Below are positions 16,788 to 25,023 of a stretch of 33,504 nucleotides of DNA, in pieces. Numbering within the stretch: position 1 is the first letter of the stretch; every line of letters starts with the position of its first letter. This DNA comes from Bacteroidota bacterium (GTDB lineage: Bacteria; Bacteroidota; Bacteroidia; AKYH767-A; JABDAW01): positions 1-33,504 of the forward strand of contig JAHEYM010000005.1 in assembly GCA_023251595.1 (NCBI GenBank). The letters are read 5' to 3'. The notes under the pieces were generated by a model. It was not told where the DNA came from. It was given only the letters and a program-made list of their open reading frames with translations, and made no database searches. The position numbers and the translations under genes are program-made.

Positions 16788-17429
16788 ATGTTGAATCAAA
16801 TGACAGATGCAAATATAGTAAAGCTGAGTAAGGAAGAAGACATTGTTCTCAGGGACACGGAGTTTCTAATGCACAAACATAGCGCCACAAACAAGATACA
16901 GCAAAAATTTATGCAACTTCGAGATGAACTGAAAAGCGCTATCGATGCGAAGCCATTTGCATTCCCCGTCGGTACTGATTCAGAAACGGGACGAATTTTT
17001 AAGGGTGAGAGTTATCTGTATCTGCCTTATGTGAATCTCGATTATCCCCGTAAATTCGGAACAGAAGATGTTTTTGCTTTCCGATCTATGTGTTGGTGGG
17101 GAAATTTTTTTAGCTTCACGTTACATCTTCAGGGCGAAAGTTTTGCAAAAATCGCAGATCATGAGGATGAAATTATTTCGTCCATCAGTGGCAAAGAGTT
17201 TTATATTTCAGTTCACGAAACCCCGTGGCAGTACCATTATGGGGATGATAACTATATACCTGTTGAAAATTATGAGGATCTTCCCGAAACGGGAAAAACA
17301 GAAATGCGTTCGCGTAATTTCTTAAAACTTTCGAGAAAACTCGAACTAACGGAATGGGATGAAATTGACCCTTTCGGAGTCGAAACACTTCAAATTTGTC
17401 TTGATTCGATCAGACCTTATTTCGGGTGA
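16788..17429 (+). CDS. Conserved hypothetical cytoplasmic protein, 213 residues
   Basis: I do not recognise a named family, although the sequence has the look of a conserved Bacteroidota protein. It has no signal peptide or membrane helix. Features are a charged N-terminal helix region (LSKEEDIVLRDTEFLMHKHS), an aromatic-rich centre (GESYLYLPYVNLDYPRKFG, FRSMCWWGNFFSFTLHLQG) and an acidic C-terminus. The start could be ATG 16788 or ATG 16800. The gene starts directly after C/G-rich repeat copy B and ends 4 bp before the convergent START-like gene. Confidence 0.7.
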   Translation: MLNQMTDANIVKLSKEEDIVLRDTEFLMHKHSATNKIQQKFMQLRDELKSAIDAKPFAFPVGTDSETGRIFKGESYLYLPYVNLDYPRKFGTEDVFAFRSMCWWGNFFSFTLHLQGESFAKIADHEDEIISSISGKEFYISVHETPWQYHYGDDNYIPVENYEDLPETGKTEMRSRNFLKLSRKLELTEWDEIDPFGVETLQICLDSIRPYFG

Positions 17430-17433
17430 AAAA

Positions 17434-17814
17434 TCAGGAGCCGATAATCCGCATCAGCTTCTGGATTGCTCCTTGCCATACCAACTGATTCTCTTCAATC
17501 TCGTTTTCAACCGAAAAATCTCTCACGACGATTGCAACGTCGGAGGTGATATCGTCCTGAACAATTTCGATCTCAAACCAGGTATTTTCAGGATCATCGA
17601 CCCAAGCGAATCTGATGAGTGAATTTTCCTTTTTTGTCACCAGTTTTGCCTTCTGACCAACACCTTCCCAGATGAACGTAAACAAGTGATCTGATTGACG
17701 TACGTCGTCGGAGAACCACTCAGAAAGTCCCGAGGCAGTCGCGATATAAGGGAACAATATTTTGGGAGAAGATTTGATCTCAAATTCTATCTCGTATTTC
17801 TTCTTCTTCGTCAT
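17434..17814 (-). CDS. START-like (SRPBCC/AHSA1-type) domain protein
   Basis: From ATG 17814 the protein has 126 residues (MTKKKKYEIEFEIKSSPKIL...). The fold signature is YEIEFEIKSSPKILFPYIATASGLSEWFSDDV, followed by beta-strands FTFIWEGVGQKAKLVTKKEN, IRFAWVDDPENTWFEIEIVQDD, and the long C-terminal helix. This is the helix-grip fold of START-like proteins, which bind hydrophobic ligands or partners; the ligand is unknown. In-frame ATGs at 17838 and 17859 are alternatives. The promoter-like element at 17877-17870 lies close enough to allow the longer forms. Confidence 0.82.
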   Translation of the reverse strand: MTKKKKYEIEFEIKSSPKILFPYIATASGLSEWFSDDVRQSDHLFTFIWEGVGQKAKLVTKKENSLIRFAWVDDPENTWFEIEIVQDDITSDVAIVVRDFSVENEIEENQLVWQGAIQKLMRIIGS

Positions 17815-17869
17815 TACTAATTCTTTAATTTCTTTCATTTCAAAAGTTTCTTTTTTCAAGATTTCGCGC

Positions 17870-17877
17870 CAAAGGTA
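17870..17877 (-). promoter_or_regulatory. TAnnTTTG (-7) element for the START-like gene
   Basis: On the minus strand, TACCTTTG (17877 to 17870) matches the Bacteroidota -7 box and sits 55 nt upstream of ATG 17814. It is back to back with the plus-strand element at 17910, which suits a divergent promoter region. Confidence 0.48.
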
Positions 17878-17909
17878 AAAATTCCAAACGCATCTGTCAG
17901 GGAAATCAA

Positions 17910-17917
17910 TATTTTTG
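17910..17917 (+). promoter_or_regulatory. TAnnTTTG (-7) element for the ICMT-like gene
   Basis: TATTTTTG lies 66 nt upstream of ATG 17984. It matches the -7 consensus but a -33 TTTG is not obvious. Confidence 0.42.
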
Positions 17918-17983
17918 CAAAATATGTATTTGATTCTTCAAGAACAATTTCTTTCCCAAATTATTTTTTAACACTTTGCATTC

Positions 17984-18727
17984 ATGGCACTCGTAGATTC
18001 AATGGAGAAGGAAGGAAACTGGCTGTTCCGGCATCGTGGGGAACTGCCCATTGTGCTCTTCGCATCGGCGATCCCCATTATCTGGCTTACAGATTACAAT
18101 GACAATGGACCTAACACAGACCAAATCTTTCTCTTTCTCTCCCTCTTTCTGTCACTTTCGGGTTTTCTGATCAGAGCTTATACAATTGGGACAACACCTG
18201 CCGGTACATCAGGCAGGAATACGGAGGGACAAGTGGCCGAAGCCCTCAATTTCAAAGGGATTTACTCAATCGTCCGACATCCGTTATATCTCGGAAACTA
18301 TCTTTATTGGATCGGAATCGTTCTTTATACACAAAACATCTATTATACAATAATTGTTTCGCTCGCCTTCTGGGTGTATTACGAGCGGATTATGTTCGCC
18401 GAAGAACGTTATCTGGAGCGAAAATTCGGTGATATTTACATGAACTGGTCTGCAAAGGTCGGCGCGTTTCTCCCTTCTTTCGGGAAGTATGAAAAGGGTG
18501 ACGTCAGTTTTTCGTTGCGAGCTGTTTTGAGAAGGGAATATCCCGGTTTTATATCTGCTGTCGTGGCTTTCACGTTTGTTGAAGCACTCAAAAACTATTC
18601 AAGTTCTAAGCAATACATTCTCAGTACAACTTCACTCGCAATCCTGTTTTTCTCGGGCGGAATTGCCACACTCCTGAGTCTGATCAACAACAATACGAAC
18701 TGGCTGAAACAGAAGGGACGGAGTTAA
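17984..18727 (+). CDS. Membrane methyltransferase of the isoprenylcysteine/phospholipid (ICMT/PEMT) type
   Basis: 247 residues with about five membrane segments. The diagnostic part is GIYSIVRHPLYLGNYLYWIG (about residues 91-110), with the RHPxYxGN SAM-binding motif, and YYERIMFAEERYLERKFGDIYMNW (about 129-152), with the EE and the conserved FGxxYxxW of ICMT/PEMT enzymes. It should methylate a lipid or a membrane-attached group in the inner membrane. Similar Bacteroidota proteins are sometimes annotated as lipid A Kdo2 1-phosphate O-methyltransferase; the nearby LPS transporter fits that idea but does not prove it. A tract of low-complexity repeats starts 5 bp after its stop codon. Confidence 0.85.
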   Translation: MALVDSMEKEGNWLFRHRGELPIVLFASAIPIIWLTDYNDNGPNTDQIFLFLSLFLSLSGFLIRAYTIGTTPAGTSGRNTEGQVAEALNFKGIYSIVRHPLYLGNYLYWIGIVLYTQNIYYTIIVSLAFWVYYERIMFAEERYLERKFGDIYMNWSAKVGAFLPSFGKYEKGDVSFSLRAVLRREYPGFISAVVAFTFVEALKNYSSSKQYILSTTSLAILFFSGGIATLLSLINNNTNWLKQKGRS

Positions 18728-18730
18728 GGA

Positions 18731-18830
18731 AAATGAAAGAATGAAAAAGTGAAAGAATGAAAGAGTGGAACATCGAACCAGAACTAAACCTTTCAACCCT
18801 TCAACTTTTCAACTCATCAACTCATCAACT
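18731..18830. repeat. Low-complexity tandem repeats (GAAAGAATG and TTCAACTCATC types)
   Basis: 18731-18766 repeats (A)AATGAAAGAATGAAAAAGTG-like units. 18789-18830 repeats CTTTCAACCC, TTCAACTTTT, CAACTCATCA units. The second type recurs in inverse orientation at 28303-28354 and 29240-29255. It fills the gap between the methyltransferase and ABC-F genes. Confidence 0.7.
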
Positions 18831-18836
18831 TTTTAG

Positions 18837-18844
18837 TACCTTTG
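18837..18844 (+). promoter_or_regulatory. TAnnTTTG (-7) promoter element for the ABC-F gene
   Basis: TACCTTTG, followed by CGG, lies 13 nt upstream of ATG 18858. This is the typical form of the Bacteroidota -7 box and implies a very short leader. The -33 region is occupied by the TTCAACTCATC repeats. Confidence 0.5.
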
Positions 18845-18857
18845 CGGACTTTTTGCT

Positions 18858-20807
18858 ATGCTTGTAATCGATAAAATTACCCTTGATTTTGGTGCGCGTC
18901 GGCTTTACGACGATGCGTCATGGCACATTAAACCCGGTCAGAAGATTGGTTTAATCGGTCCGAATGGTTCCGGTAAATCCACTTTGCTTCGGATGATCGC
19001 CGGTGAATTTACTCCTACATCCGGTGCTGTCAGAAAACGGAAGGATGTAAGAACGGGTTTTTTGAATCAGGATTTATTGAGTTATACTTCGGATGAAAAT
19101 ATCGTGGAAGTGGCATGTGAAGCGTTTCCCCGTGCGAAATGGCTTCATCATGAAGTGGATGTTTTGCTTGAAAAAATGCAATACGATCACTCGACCGAGT
19201 TAATTGATCTTCTCCATGATTATCAGCATGAATTGGAGATTACAGACGCATATGATATTCACTATAAAGCAGAACAGGCACTCGCTGGTTTAGGTTTTTC
19301 GCCCGATGATATGAAGCGTTCGTACACTGAATTTTCCGGAGGATGGAGAATGAGAGTGATGCTCGCGAAAATTCTTTTGGAACAACCACATTTACTTTTG
19401 CTTGATGAGCCGACCAATCACCTCGATTTACCTTCAATTAAATGGGTGGAACAATATATCCGCGATTATGAAGGAACGGTAATTATCGTTTCTCACGATC
19501 GTAATTTATTGGATAATATAGCAAATATAATTGTATTAATTACCGAACAGAAATTTAAAATTTTTCACGGTAATTATTCCGATTTCGAAATTCAACTTGA
19601 AGCAGAGAAAGAAATGCAACAAAGTCGTTTCGAAAATCAACAGGATTATATCAGACAACAACAGGCACTCATCGATCGTTTCCGCGCAAAAGCCAGTAAG
19701 GCGAGAATGGCGCAATCGAAAATGAAAGCCTTGGATAAACTTGATCGTATTACAGAACCTACGGCAGCATTGGCAAAAATGGGTTTTGATTTTACTTTTA
19801 GTGTAAATCCGGGAAAAACAATTATGGAATTAAAACATCTCTCGAAATCCTATCCCGGAGTTGAGATTTTTAATCACACACATGCTGCAGTTCAGCGTGG
19901 AGATAAAATCGCGTTAATCGGTGCAAACGGTGGTGGTAAATCAACGTTGCTTCGAATCATTGCAGGAACAGAAACGTTTACGGGAGAACGAATTGTCGGT
20001 CATCAGGTGATCAGTAGTTTTTATGCACAGCATCAGGTAGAAGTATTAAATGGGGATAATGATTTAATGCAGGAATTATTGCCTTTCACTCCAAAAATGA
20101 ACGAAACATTTTTGAGAAGTGTTCTCGGTGCTTTTCTTTTTTCGGGTGACGATGTATTTAAAAAAATAAAAGTTTTATCAGGTGGCGAGAAGTCGAGGGT
20201 GGCATTAGCAAAATCGATGCTTGCCGAAGCGAATTTCCTCATGCTCGATGAGCCGACGAATCACCTCGACATTGCATCGGTGGGTGTTTTGATTAATGTG
20301 CTTCAACGATATGAAGGAACGTTCGTGGTGGTTTCTCACGACAGATATTTCCTTTCACAGGTAGCGAATAAAATCTGGTATATAGAAAATCATAATATAA
20401 AAGAATATCCCGGCACTTACGATCAATACGAAGAATGGCGTTTGGCAAGAGCAGATAAAAAAGCGGCGGATAAAAAAGCAGCAGATAAATTGGCAAAATC
20501 TGCAAGTGCGACCGGTGGAGATTCGAAAGCCACAAGGATGAAAGATCGTGAAGAACACGAGAAGAAAAAGAAAAATCAATCCAAATTAAAAAAAGCGCTT
20601 CAGGAATCTGAAAATAAAATAGAGACACTCGCTAAAGAAAAAGCCAAATTAGAAGAGATATTATCACATCCTGATAGTGTGAAAGATCCGAAATCTTTTC
20701 GCGAACTTTCCCAAAAATTTACGGATCTTGAGAGCAGTTTAATTAAGGAGAACGAAAATTGGGAAAAGATTTTTAATGAAATAGCGGAACTGGAATCAAT
20801 GGCTTAG
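18858..20807 (+). CDS. ABC-F family ATP-binding protein
   Basis: 649 residues with two ABC domains on one chain and no membrane part. The first has Walker A GPNGSGKS (34-41), signature FSGGW (159-163) and Walker B LLLLDEPTNHLD (179-190). The second has Walker A GANGGGKS (355-362), signature LSGGEKSR near 440 and Walker B LMLDEPTNHLD near 465. Between them is the charged P-site-tRNA-interaction linker (about 245-300: QQDYIRQQQALIDRFRAKAS). The C-terminus (about 525-649) is a Lys/Glu-rich coiled coil, as in Uup/YheS/ABCF-type members. These proteins bind ribosomes and act in translation. The stop codon TAG is formed by the first bases of a dispersed palindromic repeat. Confidence 0.95.
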   Translation: MLVIDKITLDFGARRLYDDASWHIKPGQKIGLIGPNGSGKSTLLRMIAGEFTPTSGAVRKRKDVRTGFLNQDLLSYTSDENIVEVACEAFPRAKWLHHEVDVLLEKMQYDHSTELIDLLHDYQHELEITDAYDIHYKAEQALAGLGFSPDDMKRSYTEFSGGWRMRVMLAKILLEQPHLLLLDEPTNHLDLPSIKWVEQYIRDYEGTVIIVSHDRNLLDNIANIIVLITEQKFKIFHGNYSDFEIQLEAEKEMQQSRFENQQDYIRQQQALIDRFRAKASKARMAQSKMKALDKLDRITEPTAALAKMGFDFTFSVNPGKTIMELKHLSKSYPGVEIFNHTHAAVQRGDKIALIGANGGGKSTLLRIIAGTETFTGERIVGHQVISSFYAQHQVEVLNGDNDLMQELLPFTPKMNETFLRSVLGAFLFSGDDVFKKIKVLSGGEKSRVALAKSMLAEANFLMLDEPTNHLDIASVGVLINVLQRYEGTFVVVSHDRYFLSQVANKIWYIENHNIKEYPGTYDQYEEWRLARADKKAADKKAADKLAKSASATGGDSKATRMKDREEHEKKKKNQSKLKKALQESENKIETLAKEKAKLEEILSHPDSVKDPKSFRELSQKFTDLESSLIKENENWEKIFNEIAELESMA

Positions 20808-20830
20808 AGACGTTGTATGCAACGTCTAAA
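20805..20830. repeat. Dispersed palindrome TAGAGACGTTG..., copy 1
   Basis: AGACGTTG-TATG-CAACGTCT (20808-20827) is an 8-4-8 palindrome within TAGAGACGTTGTATGCAACG-type sequence. The leading TAG (20805-20807) is the stop codon of the ABC-F gene. Related copies are at 22894-22918 and 29217-29240. It could act as a transcription-stop or REP-like element. Confidence 0.8.
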
Positions 20831-20874
20831 AGGGGTAATATTTATTTTGTTGAGCGAAAAATAAAATTGCTACG

Positions 20875-22896
20875 ATGATCAAAATTCTGTACATAAGTTT
20901 TTTGTTGTTCATCTGCGGAATAAATTTTTCTTCCGCACAAAAGAGAGGAATGGAACTTATTGATTCCGTAAAAGTCCTTCTGCCCGCGATGAAGGATGAT
21001 ACAACTAAGGTTAATGCCTTAATTGATATCTCTTTCGAATATTATTTAAATGAAAAATCTGAAAAAGGGATAGAATATAGTCAAATGGCTCTAAATCTTG
21101 CAAATAAACTGAATTGGAAAAAGGGAATGGCCGATGCAAACGATGTGTTGGGCGCCAATTATCTCAGTGCAGGCAAATATGAACTTTCTGATTCCAGTTT
21201 TACAATGGCACTTAATTTATTCAAGGAGTTGGGAATAAAAAATAAAGTAGCAACCGTAACCATTAATATAGGAAACCTCTTTATTGCACAGGGAAAGGAA
21301 GTTCGTGGTCTGGAGAATTATTTTCAAGGATTGAAGGTCGCAGAGGAGCTAAACGATACTGACTTGATTTCCTGGTGTGATAATTTAATCGGAACTATCT
21401 ACATGACTTTTAAAGACTATACGAATGCTATTAAATATAAAGAATTATCTTATAACCTGATTAAAAATTCCCCGGATATGGTATCAAAAATTGGAACGAT
21501 TACCGGTTTGGCAGTAGCATATCAAAGATCTGATAAATTTGATCTCGCCCTTCAGTATAATGAAAAAGCCATACAGATGGGGAAAGAAACCGGATATCGA
21601 ACTAATGAAGCTAATTTATGTGGAAATGCTGCCTTAATTCATACAAAACTTAAAAACTATTTACTGGCTTTGCAATATGGTTATGAATCACTTCGTCTCT
21701 GTCAAGCCAAGGACAATGATGTTGAAGGGACCGCATGGGCAAAATATGAAATCGGAAATGCTCTATTGTTTTATTCAAGCGATGAAAAATATAAAGCATT
21801 GGAAAAAGTTCCAAGTCTGCCGGAAGTCGATATTCCTGCGGGTAGAAACGAAAGACTGAAACTTGCAATTAAATTTTTGAATGAAGCTTCCGTTGCGGGA
21901 CCGAAACTATTAGACAAGACGATGTTGCTCAAAGTTTACGAAGATTTGATGATAGCGAATCGGGAGTTAAAAAATTACCAGGAAGCCCTCAATGCTGCAG
22001 ATAGTCTTCTCTTAGTGCAAAATTCTGTTTTTTCGGTTGATAAATCTATGCAACTGAACAGCATTGAATTTCAGAACCTGATGGAATCAAAAAGTCTGAG
22101 AGACAGTCTCGCTTCTCAGGAAATTCGTAACAAAGCAGAGCTCAGTCTACAGAAGCAAAGAAACTATACACTACTGGGTGGACTCATAGCAGCAGCATTC
22201 ATTATTTTTTCCATTTTTATTTTCCGCAAAAACAAATTGATTAATATTGAAAAAACAAAATCAGAAAAATTGTTACTGAATATTCTGCCTGCTGAAGTTG
22301 CAGAGGAACTTAAACTTAGCGGCAAAGCCGAAGCACAGCATATCGCAGAGGTTACGGTCATCTTCACCGACTTCAAAGGATTTACGCAACTCACCGAAAA
22401 ATTATCTGCGGCAGAATTAATCAAAGAAATTAATTTCTGCTTCGAAGCTTTTGACAACATCATCACCAAACATGGTATAGAAAAAATAAAAACAATTGGT
22501 GATTCGTACATGGCGGCCGGTGGACTTCCCACGCCAAATAAAACACACGCAATCGATGTAGTAAATGCTGCATTGGAAATTCAAAAATTCATGTTTGAAC
22601 TTGCAGAATCAAAAAGAATTAAAAATGATTTGTTTTTTGAAATCAGAATCGGAGTTCACACGGGTCCTGTAGTTGCCGGAATTGTAGGTGTGAAAAAATT
22701 TCAATATGATATATGGGGAGATACTGTTAATATAGCATCGCGAATGGAAAGCAGCGGAGAAGTAGGGAAGGTAAACATAAGCCAAAGCACCTACGAAAAA
22801 GTGAAAGATGAATTTAATTGTGTGCATCGGGGAAAAATTCAGGCAAAAGGCAAGGGAGAAATTGACATGTATTTTGTGGTCAGTCGTAACTTGTAG
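20875..22896 (+). CDS. Class III adenylate cyclase with N-terminal TPR sensor
   Basis: 673 residues. A signal peptide (MIKILYISFLLFICGINFSS, then AQ) places a ~400-residue TPR array (units such as YSQMALNLANKL, ALQYNEKAIQMGKETG, GYESLRLCQAKDND) in the periplasm. One membrane helix follows at about 431-450, then a coiled linker (KTKSEKLLLNILPAEVAEEL) and a C-terminal cyclase domain. Catalytic residues are complete: metal-binding D499 (VIFTDFKGFT) and D543 (KTIGDSYM), adenine-specifying K539 and D612 (YDIWGDTVN), and transition-state N619 and R623 (NIASRM). K and D at the specificity positions indicate ATP, so cAMP rather than cGMP. The signal sensed by the TPRs is unknown. The TAG stop is formed by a repeat palindrome. 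Confidence 0.93.
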   Translation: MIKILYISFLLFICGINFSSAQKRGMELIDSVKVLLPAMKDDTTKVNALIDISFEYYLNEKSEKGIEYSQMALNLANKLNWKKGMADANDVLGANYLSAGKYELSDSSFTMALNLFKELGIKNKVATVTINIGNLFIAQGKEVRGLENYFQGLKVAEELNDTDLISWCDNLIGTIYMTFKDYTNAIKYKELSYNLIKNSPDMVSKIGTITGLAVAYQRSDKFDLALQYNEKAIQMGKETGYRTNEANLCGNAALIHTKLKNYLLALQYGYESLRLCQAKDNDVEGTAWAKYEIGNALLFYSSDEKYKALEKVPSLPEVDIPAGRNERLKLAIKFLNEASVAGPKLLDKTMLLKVYEDLMIANRELKNYQEALNAADSLLLVQNSVFSVDKSMQLNSIEFQNLMESKSLRDSLASQEIRNKAELSLQKQRNYTLLGGLIAAAFIIFSIFIFRKNKLINIEKTKSEKLLLNILPAEVAEELKLSGKAEAQHIAEVTVIFTDFKGFTQLTEKLSAAELIKEINFCFEAFDNIITKHGIEKIKTIGDSYMAAGGLPTPNKTHAIDVVNAALEIQKFMFELAESKRIKNDLFFEIRIGVHTGPVVAGIVGVKKFQYDIWGDTVNIASRMESSGEVGKVNISQSTYEKVKDEFNCVHRGKIQAKGKGEIDMYFVVSRNL

Positions 22897-22918
22897 AGAC
22901 GTCGCATGCGACGTCTTA
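22894..22918. repeat. Dispersed palindrome, copy 2 (perfect 20-bp dyad)
   Basis: AGACGTCGCATGCGACGTCT (22897-22916) is perfectly self-complementary. It follows the stop codon TAG (22894-22896), which is the TAG of the repeat's usual TAGAGACG start. Immediately after it lies AGTCAGTTGTTGGGAATCCG, resembling another family of Bacteroidota intergenic repeats. Confidence 0.85.
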
Positions 22919-22978
22919 GCAGAAGTCAGTTGTTGGGAATCCGTTGTCAGGTTTTTGCAATAATTTATAACAGTATAG

Positions 22979-23056
22979 TTGAGAAATATTCTCAAAAATG
23001 GCGCAATATTGTTAATATTTTGTAGTTTTACACTGAAATACTGAGATAATTTCTCA
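22979..23056. promoter_or_regulatory. Pair of matching palindromes upstream of the RloAB-like operon (putative operators)
   Basis: TTGAGAAATATTCTCAA (22979-22995) is a 7-3-7 dyad. TGAGATAATTTCTCA (23042-23056) is a 5-5-5 dyad. Both have the form TGAGA-N5-TCTCA and both are followed by AAA, their centres about 62 bp apart. The second ends 13 nt before the ATG of the ATPase gene. Between them lies an A+T-rich segment with TTTTGTAGTTTTAC (near-match to a -7 box at 23023-23030). Two related operators around a promoter would suit dimeric repressor control, but no regulator gene is adjacent. Confidence 0.55.
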
Positions 23057-23069
23057 AAAACAGACCAAG

Positions 23070-24296
23070 ATGCTAATTGAATTCACCGTAGGTAACTATC
23101 TCTCTTTCAAGGAAAAGAAGACTCTAAGTATGGAGGCAACCGCCATAAAAGACAATCCGGGTAATGTCACTGAAGTGGGGAAATACAAACTTCTGCGAAG
23201 TGCAGTCATTTATGGGGCTAATTCGAGTGGGAAGAGCAACTTTATCAAGGCGATGAGCTGCATGAGGGAAATTGTTATTGGTTCAGCCAAAGAAAGTTCG
23301 ACCTCTGAACTCGAAGTCACCCCCTTTCTACTCAGCACAGAAACTGAAAATAGACCAACATACTTTGAAATATTGTTATTAATTCGAGACGTTCGATACA
23401 GGTATGGATTTGAAACCGATAAAAAAAATGTTCATTCTGAGTGGCTTTATTCTACTGCGGGTTCAAAGGAAAAACTCCTTTTTATCCGGGAACGAGATTC
23501 AATAGAAATAACCGAAAATTTTGCGGAAGGTGTGGATCTTGAAGAAAGGACTCGTGACAATGCGTTATTTCTTTCTGTTGTTGACCAATTTAATGGAAGT
23601 ATTTCCAAAGATATTGTTGAATGGTTCGGTGAACAAATTATTTTTTCCGGTTTGGATCATGAGAAGGAAAGAAATAAGACCTCACTATTTTTAGGAAATA
23701 AACATTTGAACTCTTCGATTAAATCCTTTTTATCGCCTCTGGATTTAGGTTTTAAAGATTTCACATTTGATAAACTGGACAAAATTAATAATCGAATAAT
23801 CACTTTTCATAAGAAGTTTGATAATGAAGGCAATATACTAGAGCCTAGTGAATTTGAACTTCAAAATCAAGAATCCTCAGGAACAAACAAATTATTTGAC
23901 ATCGCAGGTAGTTTAGTGGGAAGTTTAATATTAGGAAATATGGTTATCATTGATGAATTAGATGCTAAATTGCATCCTCTCTTGACGATTAGTATTATTA
24001 AACTCTTCAATTCACCGGAACAAAATCTATACAATGCTCAATTAATTTTTGCAACACATGATACAAATTTATTGAACAAAGACCTTTTTAGACGCGATCA
24101 AATTTATTTTACCGAAAAAAACCGGTTTGAAGAAACGGATCTCTATTCGCTCGCAGAGTATCGGGATTCGAGCGGTAAAAAAGCGCGAAATGATGCAACT
24201 TATGAAAAAGATTACATTGCAGGACGGTATGGTGCAATTCCGTATCTTGGTGACTTTTCTAAACTAATTAACGATGGCGAAAAAGGCAAAGATTGA
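23070..24296 (+). CDS. AAA/ABC-type ATPase of an RloAB/AbiL-like defence pair
   Basis: 408 residues, intact. The N-terminus MLIEFTVGNYLSFKEKKTLS and Walker A YGANSSGKSNF (G49-S56) are typical of the AAA_15/AAA_21 (RloA, AbiLi, OLD-like) ATPases. An ABC-like signature lies at QESSGTNKLFDIAGSL (about 268-283), Walker B at MVIIDELDAKLHP (291-303, catalytic E296) and the H-loop at FATHDT near residue 330. It overlaps the next gene, an RloB-family protein, by 23 bp, so the two are translationally coupled. In lactococcal AbiL this gene order gives abortive phage resistance, with the ATPase proposed as sensor and RloB/AbiLii as effector. The promoter region contains two palindromes. The trigger is unknown. 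Confidence 0.9.
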   Translation: MLIEFTVGNYLSFKEKKTLSMEATAIKDNPGNVTEVGKYKLLRSAVIYGANSSGKSNFIKAMSCMREIVIGSAKESSTSELEVTPFLLSTETENRPTYFEILLLIRDVRYRYGFETDKKNVHSEWLYSTAGSKEKLLFIRERDSIEITENFAEGVDLEERTRDNALFLSVVDQFNGSISKDIVEWFGEQIIFSGLDHEKERNKTSLFLGNKHLNSSIKSFLSPLDLGFKDFTFDKLDKINNRIITFHKKFDNEGNILEPSEFELQNQESSGTNKLFDIAGSLVGSLILGNMVIIDELDAKLHPLLTISIIKLFNSPEQNLYNAQLIFATHDTNLLNKDLFRRDQIYFTEKNRFEETDLYSLAEYRDSSGKKARNDATYEKDYIAGRYGAIPYLGDFSKLINDGEKGKD

Positions 24297-24984
24297 TAAT
24301 GTCTGGAAAAAGCGTTTTGAAAGAAAGGAGAAGAAACGCCCTGTCAATATTCGCGATCAGCGTGTCTATTTTTTAATCGTTTGCGAAGGAGAGAAAACTG
24401 AACCGAATTATTTTCGAGTTCTGGAAAAAGAATTACCTATAGGAACTGTTGAAATAAAAATTGAAGGAACCGGTTTAAATACAATTGGGCTGCTGGAACA
24501 TGCCCTAAAACTGATTGAGAATTCGAGTCGAAAACATGATCGAGTTTGGGCTGTTTTTGATAAAGATGATTTCCCCGATAATAATTTTAACAATGCTATT
24601 CATAAGGGACTTTCCCACAACATAAAATGTGCTTGGACGAATGAAGCATTTGAATTGTGGTTTTTATTGCATTTCCACTATGTGAATACGCCAATGAGCC
24701 GAGATGATTATAAAGGATATCTTGAACGAGAGATAATTAAAAAGTCAGGAATAGAGGATTATAAATATAAAAAGAATGATCCAGACACTTTCTTTTTATT
24801 GAGAGATTATGGTAATCAGCAAAAAGCTATTAATCGGGCAAAAAAATTAATGGGAGAACATACTCATGGTAAATATGCAAAACATAATCCGAGCACGCGT
24901 GTGCATGAATTAATTCAAGAGTTGTTAGATCCAAAGGAAGTTTTGAAAATGATTAATGATGAGGAAAATTCTAATTCTCGTTAA
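24274..24984 (+). CDS. rloB: RloB-family protein (TOPRIM-like), partner of the ATPase
   Basis: 236 residues. The TOPRIM-like core has YFLIVCEGEKTEPNYF (32-47; the catalytic Glu is probably E38) and VWAVFDKDDF (91-100; D96, D98, D99 as the DxD motif). The family motif WTNEAFELWFLLHF (121-134) and the conserved C-terminus NPSTRVHELIQEL follow. The basic N-terminus (KKRFERKEKKRPVNIRDQ) is usual for RloB. TOPRIM folds of this kind cut nucleic acid in OLD, PARIS and retron systems; nuclease action here is inferred. It overlaps the ATPase gene by 23 bp and is followed 39 bp later by a small lipoprotein gene that might share the transcript. Confidence 0.92.
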   Translation: MAKKAKIDNVWKKRFERKEKKRPVNIRDQRVYFLIVCEGEKTEPNYFRVLEKELPIGTVEIKIEGTGLNTIGLLEHALKLIENSSRKHDRVWAVFDKDDFPDNNFNNAIHKGLSHNIKCAWTNEAFELWFLLHFHYVNTPMSRDDYKGYLEREIIKKSGIEDYKYKKNDPDTFFLLRDYGNQQKAINRAKKLMGEHTHGKYAKHNPSTRVHELIQELLDPKEVLKMINDEENSNSR

Positions 24985-25023
24985 TGTATTGGTGAAATTA
25001 TTTTATTGGAAATTAATTTATTA

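Noticed and set aside
18731..18830. CRISPR-like array from regularly repeated short units
   Set aside because: Units are under 15 bp, directly adjacent, without spacers and without cas genes. They are simple tandem repeats.
22609..22995. 128-codon minus-strand ORF over the end of the cyclase gene
   Set aside because: It is antisense to the catalytic domain and crosses the repeat palindrome; no coding features.
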